Counted from the stretch's first letter, positions 41,479 to 51,057 are shown. The stretch is DNA of 64,000 nucleotides from an uncultured Christensenella sp. (GCA_910584295.1 CAJTYR010000001.1:186001-250000); one strand, 5' to 3'. The notes: generated from the sequence alone by a model not told the origin. Program-made: numbers and translations.

Positions 41479-41507
41479 TTGATTATTTGCAATAAATGTA
41501 TTATAAT
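41479..41507 (+). promoter_or_regulatory. Promoter of the 1276-aa surface protein gene
   Basis: TTGATT (41479-41484), 17-nt spacer, TATAAT (41502-41507). Leader about 27 nt with AAAGGA. Confidence 0.7.
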
Positions 41508-41540
41508 AATCAAGTTAAACTTATATAAAGGATTTTTATA

Positions 41541-44500
41541 ATGAACAGAATTAAGAAAAACAAAACCCTTAAAAACAAACTTATGCTTTCTGCCGTTGCT
41601 GTTGCAATGCCAATCGCAGCAACTGTTGCAAGTGCAGCAATCTGTCCAATCGGCAAAGCAAGTGCTGATTCAACAGCATCAAGATATTACTCAAGCTACA
41701 TCAAAGAAGTAAGCATGACAAACAACAATTTCAATTCAAGTTCGTCAACTTATTCTCTTTCAACCTCTCTTTCTGGTTGGACTGGAAAATATTCTTCTGC
41801 AAAGACAACTGCTGGGATAATCAACACCGGAACCTCTTTCCAAAACTATATGACTGGCACTTATCACCTGTCAAAAAATCCACAAGCGAAAGCTGCGGAC
41901 AGTTCCATTCTTATGATAAATTCAAAGACATCTGAAACTGGGAAAAATGAGAAAGCAAAACAAGGTTACAGTTCAAACAAAGTAACCTTGTCTGCAAACT
42001 CATACTACTCTTTTCAGGTTTCTTTCAAAACTGACACAAACTATTCAACCACCACAACCTATGTTGAAAGCGGTGTTGTTGGTGTAGAAGATAAGACAAT
42101 CACAAAAACCACTTTTGAAAGCAAGGCTTTTTCTTTAGAATTGGAACCTGTTTATGTTGAATACAAAATCGGTTCATCAACCTTCTACATCCAAAAAAGA
42201 CTGACAGCAAACACTTCCGCCCTTTCAACAGACCAAACCTTTGCAACCGACGACATTTTCTATGAAGATGAAAATTTTGTAGGTTTCAAAAAAGATACTG
42301 AAAAATTTTATGTACGCGTTTCAGATACACAAGAAGAGAACGGAACAATCACCGTTTCAGCTGGAACAACAACATATTCTTGCAACCTTGCTTACAACGA
42401 AGGCAACAAGACTTACGCAATTGACTCCACTGAAAAGTATTATTCTTCAAAAACAGAGTATGTTTCACTCAATGACTATATCTTTGGCTCGATTTATTTG
42501 TCTGGGCTTAAAGATGCAGACGGAAAACAAATCAAAGCGGATTTCACTGAAGTAACATCAAAAGAATGGGTAACTTTCTATTTCTTTGTTGCAACTGGTG
42601 ACACCGAACAAGAAACAACCCTTGACCTCTGGCTTGGTGCTGACAAAGAAGGTTATTTAAGTGGCGGAGCAGTTTTCTTTGATGATTGCCACATCTTCCA
42701 ATACAGCGAAAATGCTTTCTGGAAAACTTACAACAACTATGCAAAAAGAAACTATGTGCAAGAATCTACAAATGGTGAAAAGAAAAAAGTTGATTGCACA
42801 AAACTTTATGATTTAAGAAATCCTGAACAGATCGTATATGATTCTCACAATTTTGACTTCGAAGATGGCGTCATTGAACATGGGGTTTCAAACTGGAAAA
42901 CGTCTGGCACTGGAAAAGCAAGAATATACAACACCGCTTCCCCTACAGCCTTCAAATCTTCAACTGGCTATGATTTCGTTGGTTCAAACCTTTCTTGCAA
43001 AGTCGACATGGAAAACGAAAGTGTTTCAATTTCAAAAAATGACTATGTTTTGGGACTCTCAGCAAAAAAACAATATGTCAAAGTTACTTCAAACGAAATC
43101 ATGGTTGAAGCAAACTCAATATACAAAATCAAAGCATACTACAAAATTTCAGAACTTTCTTCTGGAAATGTGTATATGTTTGTTGAAGAAACCGACTCTG
43201 TTTTAAATGCATATGGTTTAAATAAAGACAATTACAAAGTGCTTGCTCAAACCGCAAGTGGTGCAATCACATCAAATGGTTCCGATCAATTCAAAAACAA
43301 CTATGGCACTGTCGAATTTTTTGTCAAAGGTGGAGCATTGTATAACTCTGCAGTCAAGATTTCTCTTGGACTCGGAAGTGAAACCGAAAATGCTACAGGT
43401 TGTGTTGTTTTTGATGATATCACAGTGACAAAGGCTTCTTCATCTGAATTTGAAAGTGCATCAAATAAAGCATCTCTCAACAGCGAAACTTCTGCAACAC
43501 TTTCTGTCACAAATGGCGAATTTAATGAAGTTTCAATCGACAAAGATGGCAACCACCCTCTTTCTCCAAACGGCTGGACAATCAATTCAAGCAAAGACCT
43601 CACATTTGGAGGAGTAATCAACAGCAGTCAAGAAGAATATGAAAAGTATGTTGCAAAATACAACAACCTCGCCTCAACAGGAGTTAAGCCTGCAGAAAAC
43701 CCATATTATTGGGCAAGTTACGGAAACAAAACAGTTGGAAATCGTTTTGAAAACACAACTGACACAGACAACATCCTCATGCTTGCAAACTGCAAAGAGA
43801 CTTGGCAAAACGTAAAAACTCCAAACTTATCAATTTCTGCAAACAGTTTCAATAAAATTTCATTCTGGTATAATACAGCATCAGAAATTACTGTCACCCT
43901 ATATGACAACAATGGCTTCAAACTCTCCAAAGAGCAAAAACTTTCTTCTGGCGGAGTTTGGAAAAGTTATGACATATTTTTGAAAGCTGGAAATGGAGCA
44001 AGCGAAGTTTATTTGTTGATCGAACTTGGAACTGAAAAAGACAAGAAAATGGGATTTGCATACTTTGACCATTTCACTCTCGACAACAAAATCACTGAAG
44101 AAGAATTTAAGACACAAGTGGATAAAAAGAACAACACTATTGACATGTCAAACTTCTATCTCAACCTCCCATCAAACAATATAACAACAGATGTAAACCC
44201 TTCTGCAACTCCTGCATATGAAGGAAAAGTTGTTGCTGGTGATGGAGGAAGCGGTTCTGTTGTAAACAGCGATAAGTTTAAAGAAAGTGAAAACTTCAAA
44301 ATTGAAACTGAAGAACCTACAAATGTCTTCTATCTTCAAAATCAAACCGCAGGCACTTATGCACTTCAATCAAAATTCAATCTTGACCTTGCAAGCGGAT
44401 ATTATAAACTTTCATTCAAACTTAAAACACACTTTGAAGGCACACTTGATGCAAAGAAAAAATATAAATACGGCGTAAGCATCGGACTTACCGGCTTTGA

Positions 44501-45371
44501 ATATATGAGCCAACTTAAAAGTGAAGAAAATTATGAAGAATACAGCATTTTCTTCCACCCAACTGACACCACAACCGCCCAACTTTACATCTCACTTGTC
44601 AGCGACACAAATGACACCATTGGTGCAGCAGCAATTTATGATTTAAATTTCGTTGAAGTTAAGAGCGAAGAATTTGACCTTGCGAAATCAACTTGCAAAG
44701 ACAAAAAATATGATGTAAACAAAGACAAAGTGTTTGTTGCAACCAAAAATGCAGAAACAGAAACTCCAGATGATCCTGAAAATCCAGATAAGCCAAATGA
44801 AACAAATCCATCAAATGGCGGACTTAACTGGTCTATCTTAATTTCTTCAATTCTTATGGGTGCCGCAATTTTGATTGCTGTGATTGGAGTTGTTCTTAGA
44901 AATGTAAAACTCAAGAAAATTGAGAAGAGACGTAAAGAATCCTACGACAGAAAATCAAGCCTTGAAGTTGATGTTGTTAAAGCAAAAGCAAAGACTGCAA
45001 GAGATGAAGAAATTGTTGAAATTCAAAAGAATGTCGACAGATTCCAAAAAGAACTTGACAACCTTGAAGCAAAACATAAAGAAAAAATTGTTGGACTTCG
45101 AAGCCATGACAAAGATGAAGTTTCAAAACAAACAGATAAGGAATTTAAAGACTTTGCAAGAAAGAGAACAGCAGTTGCAGAAAAGATTGACTCTCTTAAA
45201 AAGCAAATCGAAAATGTTAAGTCCCCTGAATATCTGTTGGAACTTGAAAGAAAAATCTATGCTGAAGAAATTGCAAGAAAGCGTCAAATTGAAAAGGCGT
45301 CAAGAAAGCAAAATGCAAAAGCAGAAAAGTCAAAAGCTAAAGAAGAGAAAACTTCAAAAAAATCAAAATAA
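41541..45371 (+). CDS. Large surface protein: carbohydrate-binding-like ectodomains, one membrane helix, cytosolic coiled coil
   Basis: 1276 aa. A signal peptide (about 1-42) precedes roughly four jelly-roll modules of CBM look, each with N-F-x-F-E-D or N-G-E-F openings and aromatic, Asn/Ser-rich strands (about 50-390, 430-640, 650-870, 890-1065). A Pro/Asn/Asp linker (PDDPENPDKPNE) leads to one membrane helix (about 1092-1115). The last ~160 residues are highly charged coiled coil, basic at the end, predicted inside the cell. There is no LPXTG motif. Probably a glycan-binding envelope protein that signals or anchors inward; that role is inference. Confidence 0.8.
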   Translation: MNRIKKNKTLKNKLMLSAVAVAMPIAATVASAAICPIGKASADSTASRYYSSYIKEVSMTNNNFNSSSSTYSLSTSLSGWTGKYSSAKTTAGIINTGTSFQNYMTGTYHLSKNPQAKAADSSILMINSKTSETGKNEKAKQGYSSNKVTLSANSYYSFQVSFKTDTNYSTTTTYVESGVVGVEDKTITKTTFESKAFSLELEPVYVEYKIGSSTFYIQKRLTANTSALSTDQTFATDDIFYEDENFVGFKKDTEKFYVRVSDTQEENGTITVSAGTTTYSCNLAYNEGNKTYAIDSTEKYYSSKTEYVSLNDYIFGSIYLSGLKDADGKQIKADFTEVTSKEWVTFYFFVATGDTEQETTLDLWLGADKEGYLSGGAVFFDDCHIFQYSENAFWKTYNNYAKRNYVQESTNGEKKKVDCTKLYDLRNPEQIVYDSHNFDFEDGVIEHGVSNWKTSGTGKARIYNTASPTAFKSSTGYDFVGSNLSCKVDMENESVSISKNDYVLGLSAKKQYVKVTSNEIMVEANSIYKIKAYYKISELSSGNVYMFVEETDSVLNAYGLNKDNYKVLAQTASGAITSNGSDQFKNNYGTVEFFVKGGALYNSAVKISLGLGSETENATGCVVFDDITVTKASSSEFESASNKASLNSETSATLSVTNGEFNEVSIDKDGNHPLSPNGWTINSSKDLTFGGVINSSQEEYEKYVAKYNNLASTGVKPAENPYYWASYGNKTVGNRFENTTDTDNILMLANCKETWQNVKTPNLSISANSFNKISFWYNTASEITVTLYDNNGFKLSKEQKLSSGGVWKSYDIFLKAGNGASEVYLLIELGTEKDKKMGFAYFDHFTLDNKITEEEFKTQVDKKNNTIDMSNFYLNLPSNNITTDVNPSATPAYEGKVVAGDGGSGSVVNSDKFKESENFKIETEEPTNVFYLQNQTAGTYALQSKFNLDLASGYYKLSFKLKTHFEGTLDAKKKYKYGVSIGLTGFEYMSQLKSEENYEEYSIFFHPTDTTTAQLYISLVSDTNDTIGAAAIYDLNFVEVKSEEFDLAKSTCKDKKYDVNKDKVFVATKNAETETPDDPENPDKPNETNPSNGGLNWSILISSILMGAAILIAVIGVVLRNVKLKKIEKRRKESYDRKSSLEVDVVKAKAKTARDEEIVEIQKNVDRFQKELDNLEAKHKEKIVGLRSHDKDEVSKQTDKEFKDFARKRTAVAEKIDSLKKQIENVKSPEYLLELERKIYAEEIARKRQIEKASRKQNAKAEKSKAKEEKTSKKSK

Positions 45372-45405
45372 AAAAGAAGAGATGATTAAATTCATCTCTT
45401 TTTTT
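45372..45405. terminator. Bidirectional terminator between the surface protein and zinc-ribbon/acidic genes
   Basis: AGAGATGA / TCATCTCT stem, 6-nt loop, T7 on the plus strand and A-rich opposite flank. Confidence 0.8.
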
Positions 45406-45420
45406 GAAATTTTTTAAGGC

Positions 45421-45936
45421 TTAAAAATCGTCCTCATCTTCGTCATCGTCAATGCTTTCATCATCAAGATCTAAATCAAGATCCCCATCCTCATCTTCAT
45501 CATCAAATTCAGAGGATATGTCTTCATCGTCAAGAACATCAAGGTCACCATCATCAAGGCTGTCATCAAAGCCAATTCCTGAATCCAAATCATCGTCAAG
45601 TGTGTCGTCATCAAGGTCTGTGACGGACGCCATTTCACCAGTCTCCTCATCATCATAGACAATTTCGTCTTCATCACGATTTACATATTCATCCCAAGCT
45701 TCACCTGTGATTTCACCATCTTCAGATTGATGTTCTTTCAAGCAGGTAGCACACATAATTTCATCAGGTTGAATATAGTTTGTTTTACAAATTGGGCAAA
45801 GCTCCAAATCAAGGTCATTGACAAAGGAATCTTTGTTTGCAGAGAGTTCTGCTTTACAAACAGAACACAACTTATCCTTCTTTTCGATGTAGTTGAGTTC
45901 GCATCTTGGACATCTGATATAAACAGGCTTTTTCAT
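45421..45936 (-). CDS. Double zinc-ribbon protein with long Asp/Glu tail
   Basis: 171 aa. Two C-x2-C pairs each form a ribbon: Cys9/12 with 24/27 and Cys47/50 with 62/65. From about residue 70 to the end the chain is almost all Asp, Glu, Ser and Leu, a polyanionic disordered tail reminiscent of the delta subunit of Firmicute RNA polymerase, though no delta domain is present. Likely a nucleic-acid- or protein-binding accessory factor; function unknown. AAGGAG precedes the ATG. Confidence 0.8.
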   Translation of the reverse strand: MKKPVYIRCPRCELNYIEKKDKLCSVCKAELSANKDSFVNDLDLELCPICKTNYIQPDEIMCATCLKEHQSEDGEITGEAWDEYVNRDEDEIVYDDEETGEMASVTDLDDDTLDDDLDSGIGFDDSLDDGDLDVLDDEDISSEFDDEDEDGDLDLDLDDESIDDDEDEDDF

Positions 45937-45959
45937 ACAATCTCCTTATTTCTGTATGT

Positions 45960-45988
45960 ATTCTACATATAATTGACACCAAAGTCAA
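45960..45988 (-). promoter_or_regulatory. Promoter and dyad of the zinc-ribbon/acidic protein gene
   Basis: TTGACT (45983-45988), 17-nt spacer, TAGAAT (45960-45965). An inverted repeat ATTGAC/GTCAAT (45972-45977/45984-45989) overlaps the -35 box and could be an operator. Confidence 0.6.
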
Positions 45989-46642
45989 TCAATTATCAAT
46001 CTTTTTTTGCATTTTTATAAGGTTATCTTCTGCTTGCGACAGACGCAAATAAACTGGAAGAAGTTCACTTTCGCTGACAAACTCTTTTTTCTCCTCTTTT
46101 AAAAGAGCAAACTCAAGCAAATCCTCGCAATCAATTTCAATTTCTTGACATTTTGGATTATTTAAGTCGCCTTTAAGTGAAAAAAGTGGCAAATCAATTT
46201 TTTCAAAAGTTTCCTTATCAATCATCTTCTCACTATCAAGTTTTATGCCATTCTTATCAAAATATGCAACAAAAAACAAATCAGAGAGTGCATTGAGTGT
46301 GCAAACGAAATTATCTTGTGCCAAATGTTTTTTGTATACAATATATGCCATGAGCTCCAGTGATGACAATGCCACAAATTTCAAATCTCTGTTGGCACAT
46401 CCCAATGCCTTTGCGACAGCTGTTCCAATGCGAAGTCCGGTAAATGATCCAGGTCCAACGACAACTGCAACTGTTCCAACTTCAAGCACATTTATATTTG
46501 TTTCTTGACACATTTGATCTATGGTTTTTAACACACTTTCAGAGTGCTTACTTTTTGCCTCAATATCTTTTAATACAGCTTGCCCATCATTCGTTTTAAG
46601 TGCCAAATTTGCCGTCATAAAGGCTGTATTTATAACCAACAT
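45989..46642 (-). CDS. tsaB: tRNA threonylcarbamoyladenosine biosynthesis protein TsaB
   Basis: 217 aa. Actin-like partner of TsaD in t6A37 synthesis; it scaffolds TsaD and TsaE. Motif GPGSFTGLRIGTAVAKALG is diagnostic. The ATG at 46642 is preferred: AGGAG lies 8 nt upstream and it overlaps the tsaE stop by one nt (TGATG). Operon order PAP2-tsaE-tsaB. Confidence 0.93.
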   Translation of the reverse strand: MLVINTAFMTANLALKTNDGQAVLKDIEAKSKHSESVLKTIDQMCQETNINVLEVGTVAVVVGPGSFTGLRIGTAVAKALGCANRDLKFVALSSLELMAYIVYKKHLAQDNFVCTLNALSDLFFVAYFDKNGIKLDSEKMIDKETFEKIDLPLFSLKGDLNNPKCQEIEIDCEDLLEFALLKEEKKEFVSESELLPVYLRLSQAEDNLIKMQKKIDN

Positions 46643-47073
46643 CACATTGCTCCTTCTATAATGAAAATTCTCTCATTTTCACCTTTCTTTTGTATCTCAA
46701 TCACGTAGTCAACGTCACCAATCAATCCTTCAACATTTTCCGACCACTCAACAAAACAAACACCATCAAGTGTTTTTTTATCAAAATATTCCTCAAACCC
46801 AACATTCATCGCTTCTTCAGCAGAGGAGAGCCTATACATGTCAAAGTGATAAATCGGAAATTTTGCATTATAAGTGTTGAGAAGCGTGAAAGTTGGACTT
46901 GTAACCAAGTCATCACACCCCAACGCCTTCACCACTGCTTTGACAAAAGTGGTTTTTCCACTTCCAAGATCACCATTCAAAAGCACAACCATTGGATTTT
47001 TCAAACATTTAGCAAAAGCCTTTGCAACTTCACTTGTCTGCTCAAGACTTTTTGTTTCCATTTTTAATTTCAT
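46642..47073 (-). CDS. tsaE: tRNA threonylcarbamoyladenosine biosynthesis ATPase TsaE
   Basis: 143 aa P-loop ATPase that cycles the TsaB-TsaD complex. Walker A LNGDLGSGKTTF, then TSPTFTLLNTY and YHFDMYRL, and FVEWSE are typical. The ATG at 47073 has GGGGA just upstream and lies inside the end of the PAP2 gene (32-nt overlap). Confidence 0.94.
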   Translation of the reverse strand: MKLKMETKSLEQTSEVAKAFAKCLKNPMVVLLNGDLGSGKTTFVKAVVKALGCDDLVTSPTFTLLNTYNAKFPIYHFDMYRLSSAEEAMNVGFEEYFDKKTLDGVCFVEWSENVEGLIGDVDYVIEIQKKGENERIFIIEGAM

Positions 47074-47617
47074 TTTTCCCCTTCTTTTGTTTTTCGTATA
47101 ATTTCATCAAAATAATTCCCAAAGAACAGAACACTGCAGAAATCGCAATGCCAGCAAGCACATCGGTGAGATAGTGCATTCCCAAATACATCCTAGAAAG
47201 CCCAACCAAACCAACAAAGAGAGCACAACCAAACACAATTCCTACACGAGTGCCAACTTTTTTGTAAGAAGTAAAAAGTGCATATCCTACAAAAATTGCG
47301 ATTGCAGTTGCACAAGCCGAATGTCCACTTGGAAAACTGAAGTCTGTTGACTGACCGCCTATACAAAAAATAGAATCCGTAAAATTATAAGGTCTGACTC
47401 TTTGAATTTGATCTTTCAAAATCAAAACCACCACTGCTGCCATGGCATATGAAAATAAATACCAGAAAAAGAGCTTTCTTTTCTTCAACAAAAAGAGTAG
47501 ACTCACTGCCAAAACGCCAAAAACACTGCCAAGCATTGTTATCATTTTGAAAGATGTGTCAAAGAAAGCATTTCTTCCTAATTGCAAAAGTTCAATAATC
47601 TTGATTTCAAAACCCAT
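47042..47617 (-). CDS. PAP2-family membrane phosphatase
   Basis: 191 aa, about five to six membrane helices. The three phosphatase motifs are present: KDQIQRVRP, PSGHSA and SRMYLGMHYLTDV. The family dephosphorylates undecaprenyl pyrophosphate, phosphatidylglycerophosphate or similar lipids at the outer face of the membrane. It heads the operon with tsaE and tsaB, and its ATG lies 6 nt after a -10 box with no Shine-Dalgarno, so the mRNA is predicted leaderless. Confidence 0.9.
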   Translation of the reverse strand: MGFEIKIIELLQLGRNAFFDTSFKMITMLGSVFGVLAVSLLFLLKKRKLFFWYLFSYAMAAVVVLILKDQIQRVRPYNFTDSIFCIGGQSTDFSFPSGHSACATAIAIFVGYALFTSYKKVGTRVGIVFGCALFVGLVGLSRMYLGMHYLTDVLAGIAISAVFCSLGIILMKLYEKQKKGKNEIKNGNKKS

Positions 47618-47623
47618 AAAGTT

Positions 47624-47652
47624 ATTTTACCAAATTCTGACAAAAAATACAA
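47624..47652 (-). promoter_or_regulatory. Promoter of PAP2-tsaE-tsaB, predicted leaderless
   Basis: TTGTAT (47647-47652), 17-nt spacer, extended TGG-TAAAAT (47624-47629), then 6 nt to the ATG at 47617. Confidence 0.65.
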
Positions 47653-47687
47653 ACAATTGACAATAAGTCTCTTTGATTGCTTAAAAT

Positions 47688-47713
47688 AGAAAAAAGAAAG
47701 CCTCAAACTTTCT
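47688..47713 (-). terminator. Terminator of the rnj/O-methyltransferase operon
   Basis: AGAAAG / CTTTCT stem, 7-nt loop, T6 on the minus strand; overlaps the methyltransferase stop. Confidence 0.7.
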
Positions 47714-48290
47714 TTCTGCTTATACTCATTCCATTTGCAAAATCGCAAATTTCAGTTTCAAAATCCTTGTCATTTTCAATCTCCGAGATGAATTTTCTCA
47801 AATTGTTGACTAACGCACGATGTTTATGTGCAATTTTTTCATTTGATTTAACAAGCCCATAAAACAAAATATCATCTGCAAGCAACACTCCACCAGTGCA
47901 AAGCATTTTTTTAAGATAAGGAAGATATCTGAAATATTGTCCCTTTGGTCCATCCAAAAATATGAAATCAAATTTTTCTTCTTGATGAGAAACCAAAAAG
48001 TCCATTGCATCTGCACAAACAACTTCAAATCTGCCCTCAAAGCCAAGTTCAGTCAAATTAAGGATTGCATCTTTTGCATTTTTTTCATCTTTTTCAATTG
48101 TGCAAACAAAACAAGTTTTGTCCGCCTCAAGCATAACTGACGCAGAGTAGCCTATGAAAGTCCCAATCTCCAAAATCCTTTTTGGGTGATTTTGTTTTAT
48201 GAGGACTTCCAAAACCTCAATACTCTTATCTCGCACAATAGGATTATATTCATGTTCTTTAAATCCTTCAAATGTTTCTTTGTTTTTCAT
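47703..48290 (-). CDS. Class I SAM-dependent O-methyltransferase (YrrM-like)
   Basis: 195 aa. SAM-binding motif ILEIGTFIGYSASVML, then acidic loop VCTIEKDEKNAKDA and FDFIFLDGPKGQY match the catechol/caffeoyl-CoA-type O-methyltransferase family. Bacillus YrrM (TrmR) of this family methylates 5-hydroxyuridine in tRNA, which is a plausible role here. It begins 10 nt after the RNase J stop, with AGGA just upstream. Confidence 0.85.
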   Translation of the reverse strand: MKNKETFEGFKEHEYNPIVRDKSIEVLEVLIKQNHPKRILEIGTFIGYSASVMLEADKTCFVCTIEKDEKNAKDAILNLTELGFEGRFEVVCADAMDFLVSHQEEKFDFIFLDGPKGQYFRYLPYLKKMLCTGGVLLADDILFYGLVKSNEKIAHKHRALVNNLRKFISEIENDKDFETEICDFANGMSISRKKV

Positions 48291-48300
48291 TTTTTAAATC

Positions 48301-49956
48301 CTAGTCAAGCATAACAATTGTCAAAACCATTGGTTTACGTTTTGTACGCTTGAAGATGAAATTTGAAACAGTTCTTCGAATTGTGTTTCTTATGATTGCT
48401 GGATCACAACCACGAAGTTCTTGCTCCTTAAGTGAAGAAATCACAGTATTTTTCGTGTCCTGAACAAAACTTTCTGCCTCGTCTTGATACACAACCCCTC
48501 TTGTGATAATAAATGGATCTCCGACCACTTCACCAGACACATTATTGATTGTCATAACAACAACACAGAAACCATCTTCAGAAAGTTGTTTTCTCTCACG
48601 AAGCACATTGCTTTCCATATCACCTATACCATATCCATCAATAAGTCTTTGCCCTGCAGGCACAAAGCCAATTCTTTTGATTGAATTTGGAGTCATTTCA
48701 ACTTGGTCACCGATTGATGCAGTTAAGATGTTTCTCTCTTCCATACCCATACTCATTGCAAGCTGTTTATGGACTCTCATGTGTCTATATTCACCATGAA
48801 TAGGAATGAAAAACTTTGGTTTAACCAGCGAGTGGATTGTTTTAATTTCTTCTTGACAAGCGTGACCAGAAGCATGCACATCTTCAAGTTCGTCATAGAT
48901 GACATCAGCCCCTCTTTGGAAAAGTGTGTTGATGACATTATAAACGCTCTTTTCATTTCCAGGAATTGGAGATGCAGAGAAAATTATTAAATCATTTTTT
49001 CTGATTTTGATTTGTTTAAACTCTCCAGCAGCCATCCTTGTCAATGCTGAAAGTGGCTCACCTTGACTTCCGGTTGTGACAATAAGCAGTTCTTTGTCAG
49101 CATATGTGTCAATCTTATCAATATCAATCAAGATTTTCTTATCAAAAGAAAGCTCTCCAATTTTAAGACCAATCTCGGAGATGTTGATCATGCTTCTGCC
49201 AGTGAATGCAACTTTTCTGCCATATTTCTGAGCAAGGTCAAGGATTTGTTGCAAACGATTGATGTTGGATGCAAATGTTGCCACAAAAAGTCTGTTATCT
49301 GGATGTTTTTTAAAAATCTCATCCAAAGTTCTGCCAACACTTCTTTCACTTGCAGAATACCCTGGCCTGCAAACATTTGTGCTTTCACACATCAAAAGAT
49401 TGACTCCTTTCTTTCCGAGTTCGCCAAATCTTTGAAGATCAGTCATCTGTCCATCCATAGGCTCAAAGTCAATTTTAAAGTCTCCAGTATGCACAATATT
49501 TCCAGCAGGAGTAGTTATGCAAAGAGCAAGCGCCCCAGCAATAGAATGAGAAACCTTGATGAATTCCACAGAAAATGATCCAATTTTGAGAACATTTTTT
49601 GGCTTCACGGCGATTCCTTTATATTCAATCTTATGCTCTCTCATTTTGTTGTCAACAAGAGCAAGTGTAAGTTTTGAGCCATACACTGGTGCTTTGATTT
49701 GTTGCATAACAAAAGGCATTGCTCCGATGTGATCCTCGTGACCGTGCGTCAAAATGATTGCCTTGATTTTGTCTTTGTTGTTGATAAGGTATGAAAAATC
49801 AGGAATAACGACATCAATCCCTGGAAGATCGTCCCCAGGGAAAGTCAAGCCAGCATCAACAACGATGATTTCATTGTTATATTCAAATGCGGTCATGTTT
49901 TTTCCGATTTCCCCCACACCACCTAAAAAGGTGATTTTAAGTTTATTATTGTTCAT
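48301..49956 (-). CDS. rnj: Ribonuclease J
   Basis: 551 aa. Metallo-beta-lactamase core with ILTHGHEDHIGAMPF and HTGDFKIDF, beta-CASP domain (MCESTNVCRPGYS, IPGNE) and the C-terminal region with HGEYRHM. RNase J is the 5'-to-3' exo- and endoribonuclease of Firmicute mRNA turnover and acts well on 5'-monophosphate ends. AAAGGAG precedes the ATG, and a small hairpin AGGC/GCCT (49974-49987) sits directly upstream of it. Confidence 0.95.
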   Translation of the reverse strand: MNNNKLKITFLGGVGEIGKNMTAFEYNNEIIVVDAGLTFPGDDLPGIDVVIPDFSYLINNKDKIKAIILTHGHEDHIGAMPFVMQQIKAPVYGSKLTLALVDNKMREHKIEYKGIAVKPKNVLKIGSFSVEFIKVSHSIAGALALCITTPAGNIVHTGDFKIDFEPMDGQMTDLQRFGELGKKGVNLLMCESTNVCRPGYSASERSVGRTLDEIFKKHPDNRLFVATFASNINRLQQILDLAQKYGRKVAFTGRSMINISEIGLKIGELSFDKKILIDIDKIDTYADKELLIVTTGSQGEPLSALTRMAAGEFKQIKIRKNDLIIFSASPIPGNEKSVYNVINTLFQRGADVIYDELEDVHASGHACQEEIKTIHSLVKPKFFIPIHGEYRHMRVHKQLAMSMGMEERNILTASIGDQVEMTPNSIKRIGFVPAGQRLIDGYGIGDMESNVLRERKQLSEDGFCVVVMTINNVSGEVVGDPFIITRGVVYQDEAESFVQDTKNTVISSLKEQELRGCDPAIIRNTIRRTVSNFIFKRTKRKPMVLTIVMLD

Positions 49957-50052
49957 TTTTTCTCCTTTAAGGCAATTACGCCTAATTTAATTTCAATAAA
50001 AATTTTCAACACAATGTGCTGAAATATAAAAACAAAAGAATTGCTTTTACTA

Positions 50053-50970
50053 TTACAGAATGAAAGCAGTTTTGTTTATATTGTCAACTTCTTCAAGTTT
50101 TTTTGGTGTTAAAATTTGAGTGTCACTGACATAAAATCTCATTCCTTGACTTGTGAAGAAAACCGTCATATCCATCACGGCAAGAAGAATTGTCATAAGT
50201 GGAATAAGCACAGCCATTGAATAAACTCCAAACACTGTGATAAGAGCCCAGAAAATCAAGAAATAACCAAAAGTCACGCCAAAAATCTTCCAAAAATGGC
50301 GCTTAACTGCCTTGATTCCTTTGTTGAATGCTTTGAAAACTCCACAATCAAAAACTATGAGTGCAGGAGTCCAACCCAACATAAGAGTTTGATTTGCTGT
50401 GAAAAGTAAGGTCACAACCAAAATCTCTGCAATTGGCAAACCATAAGAAATGAATGTTTGATCTTTCACCATTGCAAGACCAAACAACGCTGAAACAGTT
50501 ATTGCCAAAAAGATGACATTGTAAACAACTTTGCAAAGAGCAAAGAGCAAAGATTTTTTCAAGTTTTTCACCAAAGCACTGAAAAAGCCAATTTGATTTT
50601 TGCTTGTCATATATGAGTAAAGCATGAAATCAAATGTATATTTGCCAACATTCACCAAAAATGGCAAAACCACCAAAACAACAATCACACCATAAATCGC
50701 AAGACCAAGATTTGCATTAAATAAATCCTTCATAAGATCAATTACAGTGCCAACCATAGAATGCAAATTCTGTCCAAGATTTCCTTTAAACACACCTGCA
50801 AAACAACTTGAAAGGTCATTTAAACTTGCAGAAAAAATGTCTTTAAATTCAAAGATACAAGGCAAAAAGAGAGCGATACAAATCCCCCAAACAACAATAT
50901 AGTAAAGGAAGAATTTTAAAGCTTTTCCCAAATTTGCGCCAAGCAATCTCAATGAATTTACAAAAACCAT
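50053..50970 (-). CDS. Six-helix membrane protein of unknown function
   Basis: 305 aa with about six long hydrophobic helices and short loops, and a polar C-terminal tail (TQILTPKKLEEVDNI). The pattern is like clostridial integral membrane proteins of the YciC/DUF975 kind, but I cannot assign a family. AAAGGA precedes the ATG; a TTGATT-16-TATACT promoter with extended TG is present upstream. No obvious partner gene. Confidence 0.7.
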   Translation of the reverse strand: MVFVNSLRLLGANLGKALKFFLYYIVVWGICIALFLPCIFEFKDIFSASLNDLSSCFAGVFKGNLGQNLHSMVGTVIDLMKDLFNANLGLAIYGVIVVLVVLPFLVNVGKYTFDFMLYSYMTSKNQIGFFSALVKNLKKSLLFALCKVVYNVIFLAITVSALFGLAMVKDQTFISYGLPIAEILVVTLLFTANQTLMLGWTPALIVFDCGVFKAFNKGIKAVKRHFWKIFGVTFGYFLIFWALITVFGVYSMAVLIPLMTILLAVMDMTVFFTSQGMRFYVSDTQILTPKKLEEVDNINKTAFIL

Positions 50971-51033
50971 AATAATCCTTTAAAAATCAATTCACTCTTA
51001 CAACAAGTATAACAAAAAGAAAGGAAAAATCAA

Positions 51034-51057
51034 ACAAAAAATGGCATAAAAATGCCA
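51034..51057 (-). terminator. Terminator of greA
   Basis: TGGCAT / ATGCCA stem, 4-nt loop, T6 on the minus strand. Confidence 0.8.

Noticed and set aside
44920..45417. A 165-codon frame overlapping the end of the 1276-aa surface protein.
   Set aside because: It is the +1 frame of the Lys-rich coiled-coil tail; composition is poly-Lys/Leu with no start signal.
45422..45677. Long frames on both strands opposite the Asp/Glu tail of the zinc-ribbon protein.
   Set aside because: They are by-products of repeated GAT/GAC/GAA codons and encode only Ser/Arg or Met/Thr low complexity.
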